Below, in pieces: positions 34,305 to 46,175 of a DNA stretch of 64,000 nt (within the stretch, counting starts at the first letter, position 1; each line of letters starts with the position of its first letter). The position numbers were made by a program, and so were the translations under genes. The notes under the pieces are model-generated. The model saw nothing but the letters and a program-made list of their open reading frames with translations, was not told the DNA's origin and searched no databases. Source of the DNA: Lonicera japonica (Eukaryota > Streptophyta > Magnoliopsida > Dipsacales > Caprifoliaceae); contig CM038471.1 of NCBI GenBank assembly GCA_021464415.1, positions 33,329,234 through 33,393,233 of the forward strand. The letters run 5' to 3'.

Positions 34305-35960
34305 GATGTGATTCGTACTACTAGCTATGCAACTTATTACTTTTTAATTAACTCTTTTTTCTTTTAAATTATCTACTTCCAAATATATGTGCTCAAACAT
34401 CTAGTAATTACTAGAGACTACTTTCTTTGAAAGTTTTCAAGAATCCAAATTTGTGACAAATTAAAAAAAAAAAATCCCACAAATGTGTAGTCACTAATTA
34501 TACAGTTTGTTGGAATAGGTACAATTTACTACCAAGCTGACCTGGGTTTTGAATAATTTATTTCTTCGTTTATCTCTCGATCTTTTTTTTTTCTTTCATT
34601 TACTTCATCCGTCTAAATTAAAAGTTCATATATTGAAAGTGTTAAATTAAAAGTATGCTATATTCTTAGTATAGATAACATTGAAATTAATGATTCCTTT
34701 TTCAAAAAAAGAATGGTGTGAAATTATTCGATAGGTACATTTAATTTAATTAAAACCTACAAAAAAATTATTTAAAAAAATTGTATTATTTCTGAATCTT
34801 GCACACGTGCTACTACATAACCACGATATATATGTTGGACTATTGGTTAATGTTTCTAAAAAAAATGGACAATTGGTTAAATATTTTAAAGCCCTTCAAA
34901 CAGGACCTTCGAAGGTGAACATGCAATTATCTTATCCGTACAACTGCACATAGATTTGGTGTTTGGAATTTGGCAAATCTGCCAAATTGGTTTAAATGGC
35001 CAAAAACCAGACCTTTTCTTATGTATGGTTTGAAATCAAAGCTTTTTTGTGTATAAGTGTATTTGTGCATATATATACACATGACACTTGTTCTATATAC
35101 ATGCAAATTGGTGTTTGGAATTTGTGTAGTACTGATTTGTCCGTATACTCGACTTTTAGCTATAATACTTTGTAAGCAAAACAATGGGAAAATACTTTCA
35201 GCAACTAATTGTCTAGCTAAAAGCCGGTCCATACTTGATCCCAGCAACTAATAAGAGAATAAAATTTTTATATTCTTTGAATGGTTGATAGTGCATTCGG
35301 CATGGATTACGATCTAATATATATACATACACACAGGCTATATATATATATGTTGGGTTGTATCAAAATTAAAACACGACACTTGTTCTATATACATGCA
35401 ATGCATCACGCGTTTTGGGTTCTTATTTATTGCATTAATTAAGCGGTCACCTACTTTGTATACCTTAAGGACCAGCGGCGTGTTTACGTAGAACTAAGTA
35501 TTGAACTAACTAAGGATTATGAACGTTACTCCGTGGACTTAATTTCACAAATTATGTGGTCGATACATAAGAATTAATTTAGACCAAATAAAAGTCACCG
35601 ATAATGTTGAATGTTGGGAAGGATTTGAATGGGACTGGTCTAATTCAGGCTGGTCATATATTTATTGTTATTGTCAGCCTAGCTATTAAACCTTTCTCTA
35701 TCTTTATCCAACAGCTTACACACACGCATGTTTCCACGACTTTTCTTTTGTTTCTTTTAAGAGAGTGACATTGACAACGAATAACCTCATCGTTAATAAT
35801 TGCTGATTATATCTAAAATTATATAAAGTCAAAAGTTATTTCGGTGGTTATATATTAATTCAGTATAAAGTTTTTTATTTTTCAAATTTTTCCATATAAA
35901 GTTATAAACTTATATTTCAAACAAAATAAAATTTTCAGCGAAATGTAGGTAATAAGATTC
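34305..35960 (+). repeat. Tandem ~2 kb repeat, copy 3
   Basis: Same landmarks as copies 1 and 2 and the empty hAT site. Contains a short internal re-duplication ('atttggtgtttggaattt' at ~34955 and ~35105). No gene. Confidence 0.65.
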
Positions 35961-36110
35961 GAATAACTAGCTAGTTATGCAACTTATTACTTTTTTTACT
36001 TTTTTTTTTCTTTAAATTATCTACTTTATTTGTAATAAATGTGTGCATAAACATCCAGTAATTAAATTACTTTCTTTGAAAGTTTTCTAGAGTCCAAATT
36101 CTTTATTTAT
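35961..36110 (+). repeat. Partial fourth copy of the tandem repeat
   Basis: Repeats the opening of copies 2 and 3 ('gcaacttattac', 'aacatccagtaatta', 'ctttgaaagttttc') and then stops. Confidence 0.5.
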
Positions 36111-36206
36111 AAATTATATAAAAGATAGTAAAAACCTATCTAATTTTTAAAATGTTTCCTACTATATATATATAAACTTTTTTAATACAACAATTTAACT
36201 CACAAG

Positions 36207-36618
36207 TAGGGATGGAAAAATGTCTCGTTCCGGTAGGTTTTTAACATGTCCTGATCTGAATGGAACGGGTTTGGGTCTGTTTATTTATTTTATTTTTTTT
36301 ATTAATTTTTTTTTTGGGTCTAGCTGGGGTGAGTTCAAGTTTGCCGGATCAGGTCAAGCTTGAATTCGGGTTTAGGTAAAAAAAAATAATAAATAAATTT
36401 AACCCGCTCTGTCCCGAATATAGTATTTTTTTTACATTTAATACCCTTAAAATACTCTAAATTATACTGGGGTAGGTCGGTTCAATGCAGGTTAAGACTG
36501 ATTAAGGTTCTAGTACACTAACAAGTAGGTCAAGTTCGAATTGGGGTAGTTTTAAGACGAGTCTAATTTGAATTTGGCCAAAATGTACCATCTCAAACTA
36601 AACTTGTTACCAACCCTA
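36207..36618. mobile_element. hAT-type MITE
   Basis: 412 bp. It begins TAGGGATGG and ends CCAACCCTA (inverted), with a perfect 8-bp TSD CTCACAAG (36199-36206 and 36619-36626). Interior is 'cgggtttgggtc'-like. No coding sequence. Confidence 0.88.
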
Positions 36619-36626
36619 CTCACAAG

Positions 36627-37359
36627 CGCTCCTATTTGAAAACCGCTACATATAACAAATAACATTACGTATATACATATATTTTTAGATATTTGCATGA
36701 GTGAATCGAACCACTTATCCTTTTCCTACCAGTATTTCTGTCAGTAGCATTATTACTATGCCATCAGGGGTACAAATTGGTAATAACATTGTATATAGTT
36801 AGTCAATAGTCACGTTAAAAATATTTTTTTACTTTTGAAATTTATGGTAGAGTGAGGTGTAGCGTTGCATGATGTTAATATGATTAAAAAAAAAAAATTG
36901 GGTTGTTACGGAAAAAAGTGATTATATCATACCAATAATTAGTTTCATGTGCAAGAGACATCAACGTGGTACTGAAAATAGGGATATATCATGGATCATT
37001 TCTTTTTAACATGAGGAAAATCTTTGTGCCTTTTTAAAATCTAATGTTCTTTAAATGCCATATATTCATTAAATTGATAAAAATTGAAAGAAAAGTTGGT
37101 GAGAAAATAATCAAAATTAATGTACCTAGGCAAATTAGTCATGCCAAGCGAAACAAAAAAACTTGTATCTTATTATTTTTTGTGTCCTTTAAAATACAAG
37201 GTACCACGTGAGCTTATAATTAAATAGTATTAGTCTAGTAGGAGAGATGCACACTCGGATTTGTAAGAGATCCCCAAGAAAAAATATAGGACGGGGATTT
37301 TCTTTGTTTATAGTTGAAGAGAGAGATTTAGATTTCCTTTAAAAAAACACTATTAACTA
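36627..37359. other. Intergenic, nothing recognised
   Basis: AT-rich, no supportable gene or repeat. Confidence 0.5.
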
Positions 37360-37536
37360 TCTATATTATAAAACAAGGATTTTTTGCAATAAAATAATAA
37401 ATCAATCTAACGTCTCATATTAATTTGTAATGGTGTTAACACTTTTCGACTATTAGATCATTTTTATACCTCACAACAAGATGTCAAATCAACTTAACAT
37501 TTACTCACACACTAAACATATACACAAATATAACTC

Positions 37537-38496
37537 GAGTTTTTGGTCAAGATAGTGTACTTTTGAAACTTATTTAGCAAAATAGGGTACTTTTGAGCTT
37601 AATTGGGAAAATGGGGTTAACATAAAAACGTGAGAAGGTCTCACGTTTTTATGGTTAAAAACGTGATATGTTATGCCTATTTTACAAAAAAAATTTTTTT
37701 GTAAAAGTGTGAGATGGTCTCACGTTTTTACCCATAAAAACGTGATTTGGTCTCACGTTTTTATGTGTAAAAACGTGAGACCTTCTCACACTTTTATGTT
37801 CACTAAAATTTTCCCCCTTTACCGTAAAAACGTGAAAGCCTGGATCATTTTAACAGTACTAGTGTGATTTAAGGAGGACGGGGAGGCGGTGAGACTAAGG
37901 AGAGGGAAAATCGAGGGAGAGAGAGACAGTTGAAGTTGGACGGCGTCGGCGTCGGCGTGGGGGTGAAGATGGACGGCGTCGGCGATGGAGTGGGTGGGAC
38001 GGCGATGGAGACTAAGGAGAGGGAAAATCGAGGGAGAGAGAGACAGTTGAAGTTGGACAGCGTCGGCGTCGGCGTGGGGGTGAAGATGGACGGCGTCGGC
38101 GATGGAGTGGGTGGGACGGCGATGGAGTGGGGCTTGGTTGAATGAGTAAGACGGTGTGGGTAAATGGGTACTGTTAAAATGATCCAGGCTTTCACGTTTT
38201 TACGGTAAAGGGGGGAAAATTTAGGTAACATAAAAGTGTGAGAATGGATCACGTTTTTACAAATAAAAACGTGAGAACAAATCACGTTTTTATGGGTAAA
38301 AACGTGAGAACATCTCACACTTTTACAAATTTAATTTTTTTTTTTTTGTAAAATAGGCATAAGGTATCACGTTTTTAACCGTAAAAACGTAAGACCTTCT
38401 CACGTTTTTATGTTAACCCCATTTTCTCATATAAGTTCAGAAGTACCCTATTTTACTAAATAAGTTTCAAAAGTACACTATCTTGACCAAAAACTC
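37537..38496. mobile_element. Foldback Mutator-like element with ~325-bp inverted arms
   Basis: Arms at 37537-37860 and 38168-38496 are inverted copies, outer end GAGTTTTTGGTCAAGATAG. A perfect 9-bp TSD, ATATAACTC (37528-37536 and 38497-38505), marks it as Mutator-type. Each arm is itself built from short palindromes of the type AAAACGTGAGA...TCTCACGTTTT. The 307-bp centre is GC-rich and unlike the arms. It holds a 117-bp unit repeated twice, so it may be a captured gene fragment (Pack-MULE style). No transposase. Confidence 0.88.
37894..38127 (-). repeat. 117-bp (39-codon) tandem duplication in the MULE centre
   Basis: Units start at 37894 and 38011 and are nearly identical. On the minus strand both read in one open frame rich in Pro/Thr/Ser (P-P-T-P-S-P-T-P), part of a 149-codon frame at 37869-38318. 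The plus strand is also open (Gly/Val-rich). The GC-rich, coding-like content suggests a captured exon fragment; its source is not recognised. Confidence 0.6.
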
Positions 38497-40424
38497 ATAT
38501 AACTCTTACATCTCTCTACTTTTCTACAACATTTCTCTCTCATCAAATTTTTTAAAAACCTTTAAATGCCATAACTTTAAATTTACAAATTCAACTTTAA
38601 TAAAATTTATATATTTGAAATATGTTCATCAACATCTACAAAACAAGATCCATTGTGATTATTAAATTATGTATAAAAAATTCAAGAAAAAGTTATAAAA
38701 CAATACAAATATAATTGCATATAAAACTTATAAAACATTACAAATATAATAGTATACTTAAAGTATTTCTAACTCATTAGTCATTGAAAATATACATTTC
38801 TCTCTCATCAAATTTTTTAAAAAAATTCAAATGCTATGACTTTAAAATAAGTGTCCAACCTACCTTGAATATGGGGTGAAATTTTTTTATATTAGTATCC
38901 AACTTACCTCAAATATAATATTTTTTCTTTTAAATATACTAATAACACCATTATAATATAAAAGGATCAAAGCAATTTTAGGGCGATAATTTTTTATATT
39001 ACAATTCGATCTGCCTCGAATATAATATTTTTTTTCTCTTTTAAATACACTCATAAAATCATTACATTATAAAACGGTCGATGCGATTTCAGGTCTAATT
39101 GGACAAGTAAGACACGTCTCGAGTGAGGACGGTTATATTTTTAGTTAGACATGTTTCGTTTTTGCGATACCTTAATTATCTGTTTTCATTCCTAAGTAAT
39201 ATACAATCATATACATCTTCAATCCTCACATTTTTCACGTAATTATATTTTATCTAATTATTGTTTTTTATTCTTTTTATCGTGCCGGACGGCACGGGTA
39301 TACCCTAATAAGTCTATAGAAGAAATATATTTTTCTTTTATCATTTTTGCTCCTCTATGACCATAAAAAATAATTCTTAATTAGAGTTAAAAAATATAAA
39401 AAATAAAGAAAGAGAGCAAACTATATGACACATGATTAATTACTATTGACTATAGTATTCATGACTTTTGGGATGGAGACTCAAAATATATATTTGTCAA
39501 GTGGTGAATCAAAAGGAAAGGATAGTAATAAAAGCAAGGACCACATTATTATGAAATTTTGTATTATACTAAAGAAAAACACTACATGTGTGCATATGTT
39601 TTCATTATTTAGTCATAAAGGCTCACATGCAACCATGTGAGAGTTCAATCAAGTTAACTAATTAATACTATTTCCTTTTGCATTTCAAATTCAAATTCAC
39701 AATCTCAACTTATTTTTTTATATATATATTTTAAAAAAATATTAAGTTCAATCTAATTAATATTACAAAAATACAAGTAATTTTTTACCATAAAATTGAA
39801 TACATTGATTATGTTTAGAACATAAATTAAACTATCAGTTTAAAAAAAACAAGATTATTAATTTGAGATAGATGAAGTTGATACTAATTTTTTTATTTTT
39901 TTTTTGTGTTGAGTTTTGTTGTATGCAGTTGGATTCAGTATCAAGTTGCCGCCTGGTGGGGGGACTACAGGTTTACTTCCTATAAAGGATCTTTGTAATG
40001 TAGTGAAGATTTAGCAACATTTCATAAGAAACGACATTAAAAATTATTATTATAATTATAAACCGCATTTATTTTGTATGAATCAAAATGTAAATAAGTA
40101 AATAACCAGGTGAATACTGAGTGCATTGGATTGGATCACCACTAGAAGTTGAATTATTTTCAATTTTTTCTTTTGTAAGGTATCTTTAGCTTCATCATAT
40201 GATACGCGTACGTTAGAGAGCTATTTTGTTAAAAAAAGAAAAAAAAGTTTGAATAGTCTAGACCCAATGGTGTATATGAAAAAGGAAAGGGAGCATTTAC
40301 ATAACCTCCTAAAAACAAAAAACAAACTAAATTTGAATAATGCGCTTTATAGAACAACCCATCCTGGTTGACGATGCAAAAGGTAAATGAAAAAACCATG
40401 ATAATATAAGTTCGATAAACCAAA

Positions 40425-40643
40425 CTAGTGGAATCTAAACCTATAAGTGGGAAGAAGAGACATGTCACGCCTCATCAAACATGTTACACGAGTAGGAGCC
40501 AAATCCCACCAGGTTGGAACCACGTGATCGAGATTCATAGAACCCATGTCGTCAGCCACAAAGCATTCTCCTCGCAATAGATATGAGAACAATAGAATTG
40601 CATGCCGAAAAAAAAGAGGGTGCTTGTAGTTATACCATCTCAT
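40425..40643 (-). pseudogene. LINE C-terminal fragment
   Basis: A 72-codon frame with L-R-G-E-C-F-V-A-D-D and P-T-W-W-D-L-A-P, then R-R-D-M...L-P-T-Y-R-F-R-F-H before the stop. It matches the fragment at 8080-8330 (same A-D and P-T-W-W-D order, same ending) and fits the end of a plant L1 ORF2 (RNase H-like tail). Downstream to 40250 is shared 3' UTR-like sequence. Confidence 0.45.
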
Positions 40644-41555
40644 GCAACACGCTTAGGAGGAAGGTAGGAGACTGACTACAAGCACTGGAGCACTATAATT
40701 GGATGAAGAAATATTTTTTTGTGACATAATGGGGAATTTGCAACTATGTATTACATCAAGTGGTTATTCACAATTTTTAAAGAGCATTTTCAAGTTCAAT
40801 TTCTTTTTTTTTTCTTTCAAACTACTTATATTTTTACGCAAGACTAGAAGTCTGATTAATGTTATAGTACTTAGGAGACCAACAGGAATACTTATTCACA
40901 TTTCTAAATTTAGCACAAAAAATACATGAAAACGAGATAAAACCCAAGCATTAAACGAGGAGAACCGGCCACCGTCTTTATCATTGAGCCGCAATAGTTC
41001 AAGTAGGTAGGGTAATGAATTAAATTTACCTTACGTGTGCATGCAACATTGATAATTAATAAAGTAAAATACTATTTTGTAGTATAGTTTTATGGTAGAT
41101 TTAAATTTGACTAATTTAATTAAAATGCACATTTGTGATTTGCGTATAGGACGTATTAACCTTTTTTTTTAGTTTATCACAATCACATAATAAATTATTA
41201 TATTTATCTTTTACTATACTATTATCATATCACTATTTTATACATAAATAAAAATATATTAATTTTATTTATTATACTTTTAAATCTACTATTATGAATA
41301 CTCTTATGAACGATTCGTACTAACCAGCAGACACTATCTTTCAACAAAACCTAATATTTTTTATGCTTTGTTTTCTTGTGGTCCATATCTGAATAACATT
41401 GACAAAATAGACAAAAGGTTGGTTTGGACATCTGTGCTCTATAAGTAGGACTTCGTGGCATAAGTAATTAGCACACATTGTTTAGTGATCGTGATCCCAT
41501 AGACAAAAATATTGACTGTCAAGACATCTGCACTTGGATTTTGCGGGTTGGGGGT

Positions 41556-41558
<3 letters not shown>

Positions 41559-41586
<28 letters not shown>
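41559..41586 (+). repeat. Poly-G tract (28 G)
   Basis: An uninterrupted run of 28 G, preceded by 'gggttgggggtgga'. The length may be imprecise, as such runs are prone to sequencing error. Confidence 0.85.
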
Positions 41587-42467
41587 TGTTTAATAATCTT
41601 ACTCTTTTTCTAGTACAAATCCCAATCTGCTATGGGGATACAAGAGAACAACAAACTGGCTAACTTAGGTTATAGTACAATTCAAATTTGACTCCCGCAA
41701 CTAAACATTTGGGAGAGGGAAGGGAATTAAACCATAGCGCCCCGTGTAAATTATTACACTCTTAACCACTAAGGCAAAGTCTGTATTTTAAATAAACAAA
41801 ATTTTAATATTAATAATAAGAATAATAAAAATAAAGAATACAATTTGTTTTTATTATAAGATTTAATATAGTAATTATATTTTTTATCTAAAAAAATTAT
41901 CTATTTGAGACATTTGAAAAAAATGTAACTTTTAATTAAGGAAGGGAGAAAGGTGGTGGTGCCATGGCTTGAAGTTGAAACCGTAGTCCTGTTAGAGAAG
42001 GTTTTATCACCCTACTAGCTCCTTGAATATTCATCAATATAAATTAATTATAATTTAATTTTGAAGTGAAATTTTAAGAATTAGTTTTTCACTTTTTTCT
42101 TAACTGTTGAACCTTTGGTGAAATTCCTTTGACGTTTTAAGTTTCTTTTTCTTTTTCTTTTTTACTGTAAAGTTTTTAATTGCTACAAAAATACTGAACA
42201 GAGATAAAATTCTGACTTGGGCCCTTTTTTGTGCATGATAATGAATTGGGCCTTTTCCTTCATACAGTATTGGTGTGTTTTTTTTTGTTCTCTAGGAAAT
42301 GATTGGCCTCTTTATTACCATTTATTAAAATTGAGAAGTTTTTCTGGGCTAGACTTTAGTATTTTAATTTTTAATATATATCCATTTATATTTATTAATT
42401 CAAGACGGTTTTTTTGTTTGCCTACCCCTTTAACCTAGTATTGTCTGATACCATTTAGCATTATTAC

Positions 42468-43570
42468 TGATGGGGTAAATATTAATTTACTATTGATCTA
42501 CAAAAATAAAAAATAATTTTACCATTGGCCTACAAAAATAATATTCTCCACTTTCTTTTAGATAATTATTTAATTTCCTTTAAATAATTATCCCACTTCA
42601 TTATATTCCACACTTTCCATTAAATAAATATCCCACTCCATTCAATAATTGTCCCACTCCATTTTTATTCTCCACTTTTTTTTAAATAAATATCCCACTC
42701 CATTCAATAATTATCCTACTCCTTTATATTACACAGTTTCCTTTAGATAATTATTTAATTTCCTTTAAATAATTATCCCACTCCATTATATTCCACACTT
42801 TCCTTTAGATAATTATTTCCTTTAAATAATTATCCTACTCCATTATATTCCACACTTTTCTTTAGATAATTATTTAATTTCCTTTAAATAATTATCCTCC
42901 ACAAAAAATTTACATTTTTGCCACTCCCCATTTACCTATAAATACCTCCCACCATTCATTCATTCAAGACACCAAAAAAAAACAAAATTCTTCTCATACA
43001 ACAAAAACACACAATTCTCCTCACCAAAAATATATACTTTCTCTCCTATATATTTTGTTAAAAAATAGAAGGGTCATATACTCTCTATTTTCATACAAGC
43101 CAATTCAAGAAAAAATAGAAGAGTCATATACTCTCTATTTTCATACCCCAAAAAATAGAAGGGTCTTATACCCTCTATTTTCACACCAAAAAAAAATAGA
43201 ACAGTCATATACTCTCTATTTTCATACTCCAAAAAATACCAACAACCCTTATACACTCTCTCTTCTACACAGTTTATTATTTATTCTGTTGAAATATTTG
43301 TAATCCTAATTCTATACTTATAAATAGAATTAAGGAAATTATAGAGAGAGAAGTTGGTAGCTTGTATTATCTTCCAAATTGATCGCCTTTGAGCTAATAC
43401 AAAACAAGCACACACAAAAGGAGGACGTACCACTGGAATAGCATAAGCGCTACCGGGGGAACCTACCTTAAAAAAAAAGTCATGTGTTCATTATTGCGCC
43501 GCATTTATTTTTTCACTGATATTCGCTTATTGATTGATTAATTATCTATCTCTAGATTTTGACACCATCA
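42468..43570 (+). repeat. 5' LTR of the LBD-bearing element
   Basis: 1103 bp. U3 is made of repeated 'ttcctttaaataattatcc' and 'cactccattatattcc' modules. R/U5 has four ~37-bp repeats of 'aatagaagRgtcatatactctc' (43063-43240) and a second, U5-like part common to both LTRs. Confidence 0.9.
42937..42944 (+). promoter_or_regulatory. TATA box of the 5' LTR
   Basis: TATAAATA. The 3' LTR has TATAGATA at the matching site (47006-47013). Transcription would start near 42965-42975. Confidence 0.6.
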
Positions 43571-43571
43571 G

Positions 43572-43590
43572 TTGGCGCCGTCTGTGGGAA
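43572..43590 (+). promoter_or_regulatory. Primer-binding site
   Basis: TTGGCGCCGTCTGTGGGAA starts 1 bp after the LTR. Matching tRNA not determined. Confidence 0.7.
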
Positions 43591-43639
43591 CGATAAGCTT
43601 TCTAAAGCTCTCGTTCTTTAGAAATTATAAGTGAATTTT

Positions 43640-44010
43640 CGGTGAAAAACTCGAAATCCCGCGGGTCTACGTAGCTCAATATTCTCGGGGGCATAACTTT
43701 GTGCTCAGAACTCCAAACCATACGATTCTGGAGTCCAATTTGGAGAAAATTTCAAGAGCTACAACTTTTCAGTTCAAACCGTTTTCAAATTCGGCCATCT
43801 CGGGGTTCAAAACTTCGATACAAACTTTCTGGAACGAAATATCGCGGGCCTACGGTAATTCAATATTATCAGGCGCATAACTTTTGCTCAAAACTCCAAA
43901 TCATGCGATTTTGGAGTCCATTTTGAAGAAAATTTCAAGATCTACAACTTTCCAGTTCAATCCGTTTTCAAATTTGGCCATCTCGGGGTCCAAAACCGGG
44001 ATACAAAGGT
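43640..44010 (+). repeat. ~180-bp tandem duplication after the PBS
   Basis: Two copies (from about 43640 and 43830) share 'cgcgggYctacg', 'cataacttt', 'ctcaRaactccaaaYcatRcg' and 'ggccatctcggggt'. No open frame. Confidence 0.65.
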
Positions 44011-44442
44011 GCTGCGATAAAAAATGCAAAAATCCGGCAGGCTTATGCTAACTCAATATTTACGGGTGCATAATCATTCAAAAATTCGGTTACCCAAGGG
44101 GATAAAATCCAAAAAAGAGATAAGTTATTTTTTGATAACTCATATATGATTTTTTATCTTTGTTTTAATATATCTAAAGTTGTATCATTTTCTTACGATC
44201 AATAATTTTTATTGTAGAAAAAATTGATGAGTTTCCAAAAAAATTACAATTGAATGTAATTTTTATCAAGTTCATCCGACAAATCACAAGAAATAAATTT
44301 TCAGCGGATATCAAACTTCCACAAAGCCGAATGCAATCTTAAAGTCTATCAGACAGCAGCAGGACCACCCCAGCCCAAAGAGACTGAGAATGATCATCTA
44401 CTGCTGCACCACTGGTCAGAGACTAAGATTTTGATATTCCCT

Positions 44443-44795
44443 GGTAATAAATGAAAAAATTGTCAAAATTTGCCTAAGTCAGAAGGGGGCATGGATCTAC
44501 TCAAAACTTAGCAAAAAAGAACAAATTTTCCTTTTAAGAAATCCTGGTAATAAATGAGAAAATTGTCATAATTTGCGTAAGTTAGAAGGGAGCAAGACTT
44601 TACTCAAAACTTAGCAATTTGCCTAAAGTTAGAAGGGAGCAAGACTCTACTCAAAACTTAGCAAAAAGAACAAATTTTCCTTTTAAGAAACTAAGGACTT
44701 AAATGAGAAAATTGTCAGAATTTGCCTAAGTTAGAAGTGGGCATGACTCTACTCAAGACTTAGCCAAATAGAACATTTTTTTCCTTTTAAGAAAT
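44443..44795 (+). repeat. ~110-bp tandem repeat, three copies
   Basis: Units share 'aaatgagaaaattgtcaRaa', 'gtYagaagggRgca', 'ctactcaaaacttagc' and 'ttttccttttaagaaa', with one partial extra copy. It lies just beyond the 3' end of the LBD gene. Confidence 0.7.
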
Positions 44796-44891
44796 CAAGG
44801 ATTTCGGAAAAATTGCTATCAACATATAAGGGCCACAAGTGGAACATCTCCGGAACATTTTTACAAAATCCTCACTAGAGATATACATTAT

Positions 44892-45719
44892 CTAGTCACT
44901 CAAAAAAGGCTGAAGAATCTGAAGATCATCAGCATCAAAATTCAAAATAGTACTTAAATCAGAAGAAGAAGAATAAAAAAAATCATGGCGGATATTCCCT
45001 GAAGCTGTCCAATTAGGGCCCGTTGTTTCAGCAAAATCTGCAACAAAATCATCTAGTGAAGATTGCAATAAAAAACCTTCCGAGGCGGCCTGGTAAACGG
45101 AGTCCAAAGTAGCCTGGTTATAGGACGAATTCTGAAATGACGGCAAATTCACTTCAGTCAGAGAAGCCCCATTTTCTATAAGATTCGTGGTAGTCGAAAG
45201 AATATTCTGTACACCCTCTTCCGACATAAGGAGCCTAAAAAAACTTCCGGGAACAGGTTTCGAAAGATTCACGGCAGTCGGAATAACATTTGGCACGTTA
45301 TTTCCTGCCGATGAAGGGAACCTCGAAGAACCTCCAAGAGGAGCAAAGGAGCATAACGGGTTAACACAGGAAGACCCCCCTCCTAATCGAGCCTCTAATG
45401 CTGTCACCCGTGCTTGTAACTCTTCCACCTTCTGTTCAAAAGAAGCAAGGAGAGCAGTACAGCCTCTAGCGGGATTCTCAATCCTCGCCGTGGCTTCAAG
45501 AAGATACGAACTAAGAGCCTCGAGAAGTCGATCTTCGGGGACACGTTGCAAAAAAGATGCAACATTCCTCACCCCGAAAACAGTGAAGATTGTGTGATAG
45601 TCCTCACGATCAATCACATTTGGAAAAATTCTAGCATAATCACAAGCTAGAGGACATCTCTTGTGGCTATGAGCACAAGCCACACATGGACGACTTGAAA
45701 AAAATTGAGTGTTTGACAT
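44892..45719 (-). CDS. LOB-domain (LBD/ASL) transcription-factor-like protein
   Basis: 275 codons in one exon, ATG at 45719, stop at 44892. The LOB zinc-finger-like motif is complete (C12, C15, C22, C26: CX2CX6CX3C). A GAS block spans about residues 40-86 with F-G-V-R-N in place of the commoner F-G-A-S-N and N-P-A-R-G-C at its end. A heptad, coiled-coil-like stretch follows (about 90-112), then a Ser/Asn-rich tail with an acidic, hydrophobic C-terminus. LBD proteins are plant-only nuclear DNA-binding regulators; F-G-V-R is seen in the LBD22-like branch, so that relation is a guess. Most LBD genes carry an intron; this one does not. It is antisense to the LTR element that contains it, and its frame has no defects. 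It could be a host gene captured by the element or an antisense extra ORF of the element family. Confidence 0.88.
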   Translation of the reverse strand: MSNTQFFSSRPCVACAHSHKRCPLACDYARIFPNVIDREDYHTIFTVFGVRNVASFLQRVPEDRLLEALSSYLLEATARIENPARGCTALLASFEQKVEELQARVTALEARLGGGSSCVNPLCSFAPLGGSSRFPSSAGNNVPNVIPTAVNLSKPVPGSFFRLLMSEEGVQNILSTTTNLIENGASLTEVNLPSFQNSSYNQATLDSVYQAASEGFLLQSSLDDFVADFAETTGPNWTASGNIRHDFFYSSSSDLSTILNFDADDLQILQPFLSD

Positions 45720-46120
45720 TATTTTAATTTACTTTTGTAAGAAAAACTTATTACAAAAGAGAAAAATAGAGAAATACGAAGAAGGAGAGTGAGAGGGAAA
45801 GGGAGATGAAGAGGGGGAAGAAGATGAAGAGGGAGAAGGGAGAAGGGGAATAAGAGAGAGATAGAGGAGCCTCCGACAGAAAAAGAAAAAGGGGCCGAAA
45901 AACGGCCGAAAGAGGCCGACAAAAGAAAAAGAAAAGAAAAGAAAGGTGCAAAAAAAAGAGAGAAGAAAAAAAATAAAAGAAAAGAAGGGCGAAAAAAAAA
46001 GAAAAGAAAAGAAGGGCGAAAAAAAAAAAGAAAGAAAAAGAAAAAGAAAAAATATATATGTGTATATGAAATAAAGAGTTGAAAAAGGCCCGAGTAGAAT
46101 CAAATTATTTATGATCAAAA
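45720..46120 (-). promoter_or_regulatory. Pyrimidine-rich leader and possible promoter of the LBD gene
   Basis: On the minus strand about 300 bp before the ATG is almost pure C/T, as in many plant 5' leaders. A TATATATT-like box lies near 46052-46060, ~335 bp before the ATG. The long Phe/Leu/Ser frames read across it are composition artefacts. Alternatively the tract serves the retroelement, for example as extra polypurine primer on the plus strand. Confidence 0.4.
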
Positions 46121-46175
46121 GTATAGTGAGCTTTACATATTAATGTTCCGAGCTCTACGACTTGAATCTAATGTC

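Larger units (their letters stand above)
37360..39308 (+). mobile_element. Non-autonomous Helitron containing a Mutator-type foldback
   Basis: The 5' end is TCTATATTATAAAACAAGG preceded by A. The 3' end is CTAA (39305-39308) followed by T, with a clean hairpin GTGCC-GGAC-GGCAC about 10 bp inside. Without the nested 960-bp element and its 9-bp TSD it is ~980 bp. No Rep/helicase. Its 5' end resembles that of the Helitron at 4000. Confidence 0.75.
39309..42462. other. Intergenic with LINE scrap and homopolymer
   Basis: No gene beyond the LINE fragment at 40425-40643. Contains the poly-G tract at 41559 and A/T-rich filler. Confidence 0.45.

Noticed and set aside
37673..37867. Similar peptides encoded by both MULE arms
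   Set aside because: The arms are inverted copies, so matching translations on opposite strands are inevitable.
43055..43303. 82-codon frame shared by both LTRs (also 47124-47372)
   Set aside because: Produced by four ~37-bp tandem repeats in the LTR; no family resemblance.
45187..45597. 136-codon plus-strand frame
   Set aside because: Exact antisense shadow of the LBD coding region.
45729..46118. Phe/Leu/Ser-rich 129-codon minus-strand frame that looks membrane-spanning
   Set aside because: Reads through the pyrimidine-rich leader of the LBD gene; low-complexity composition.
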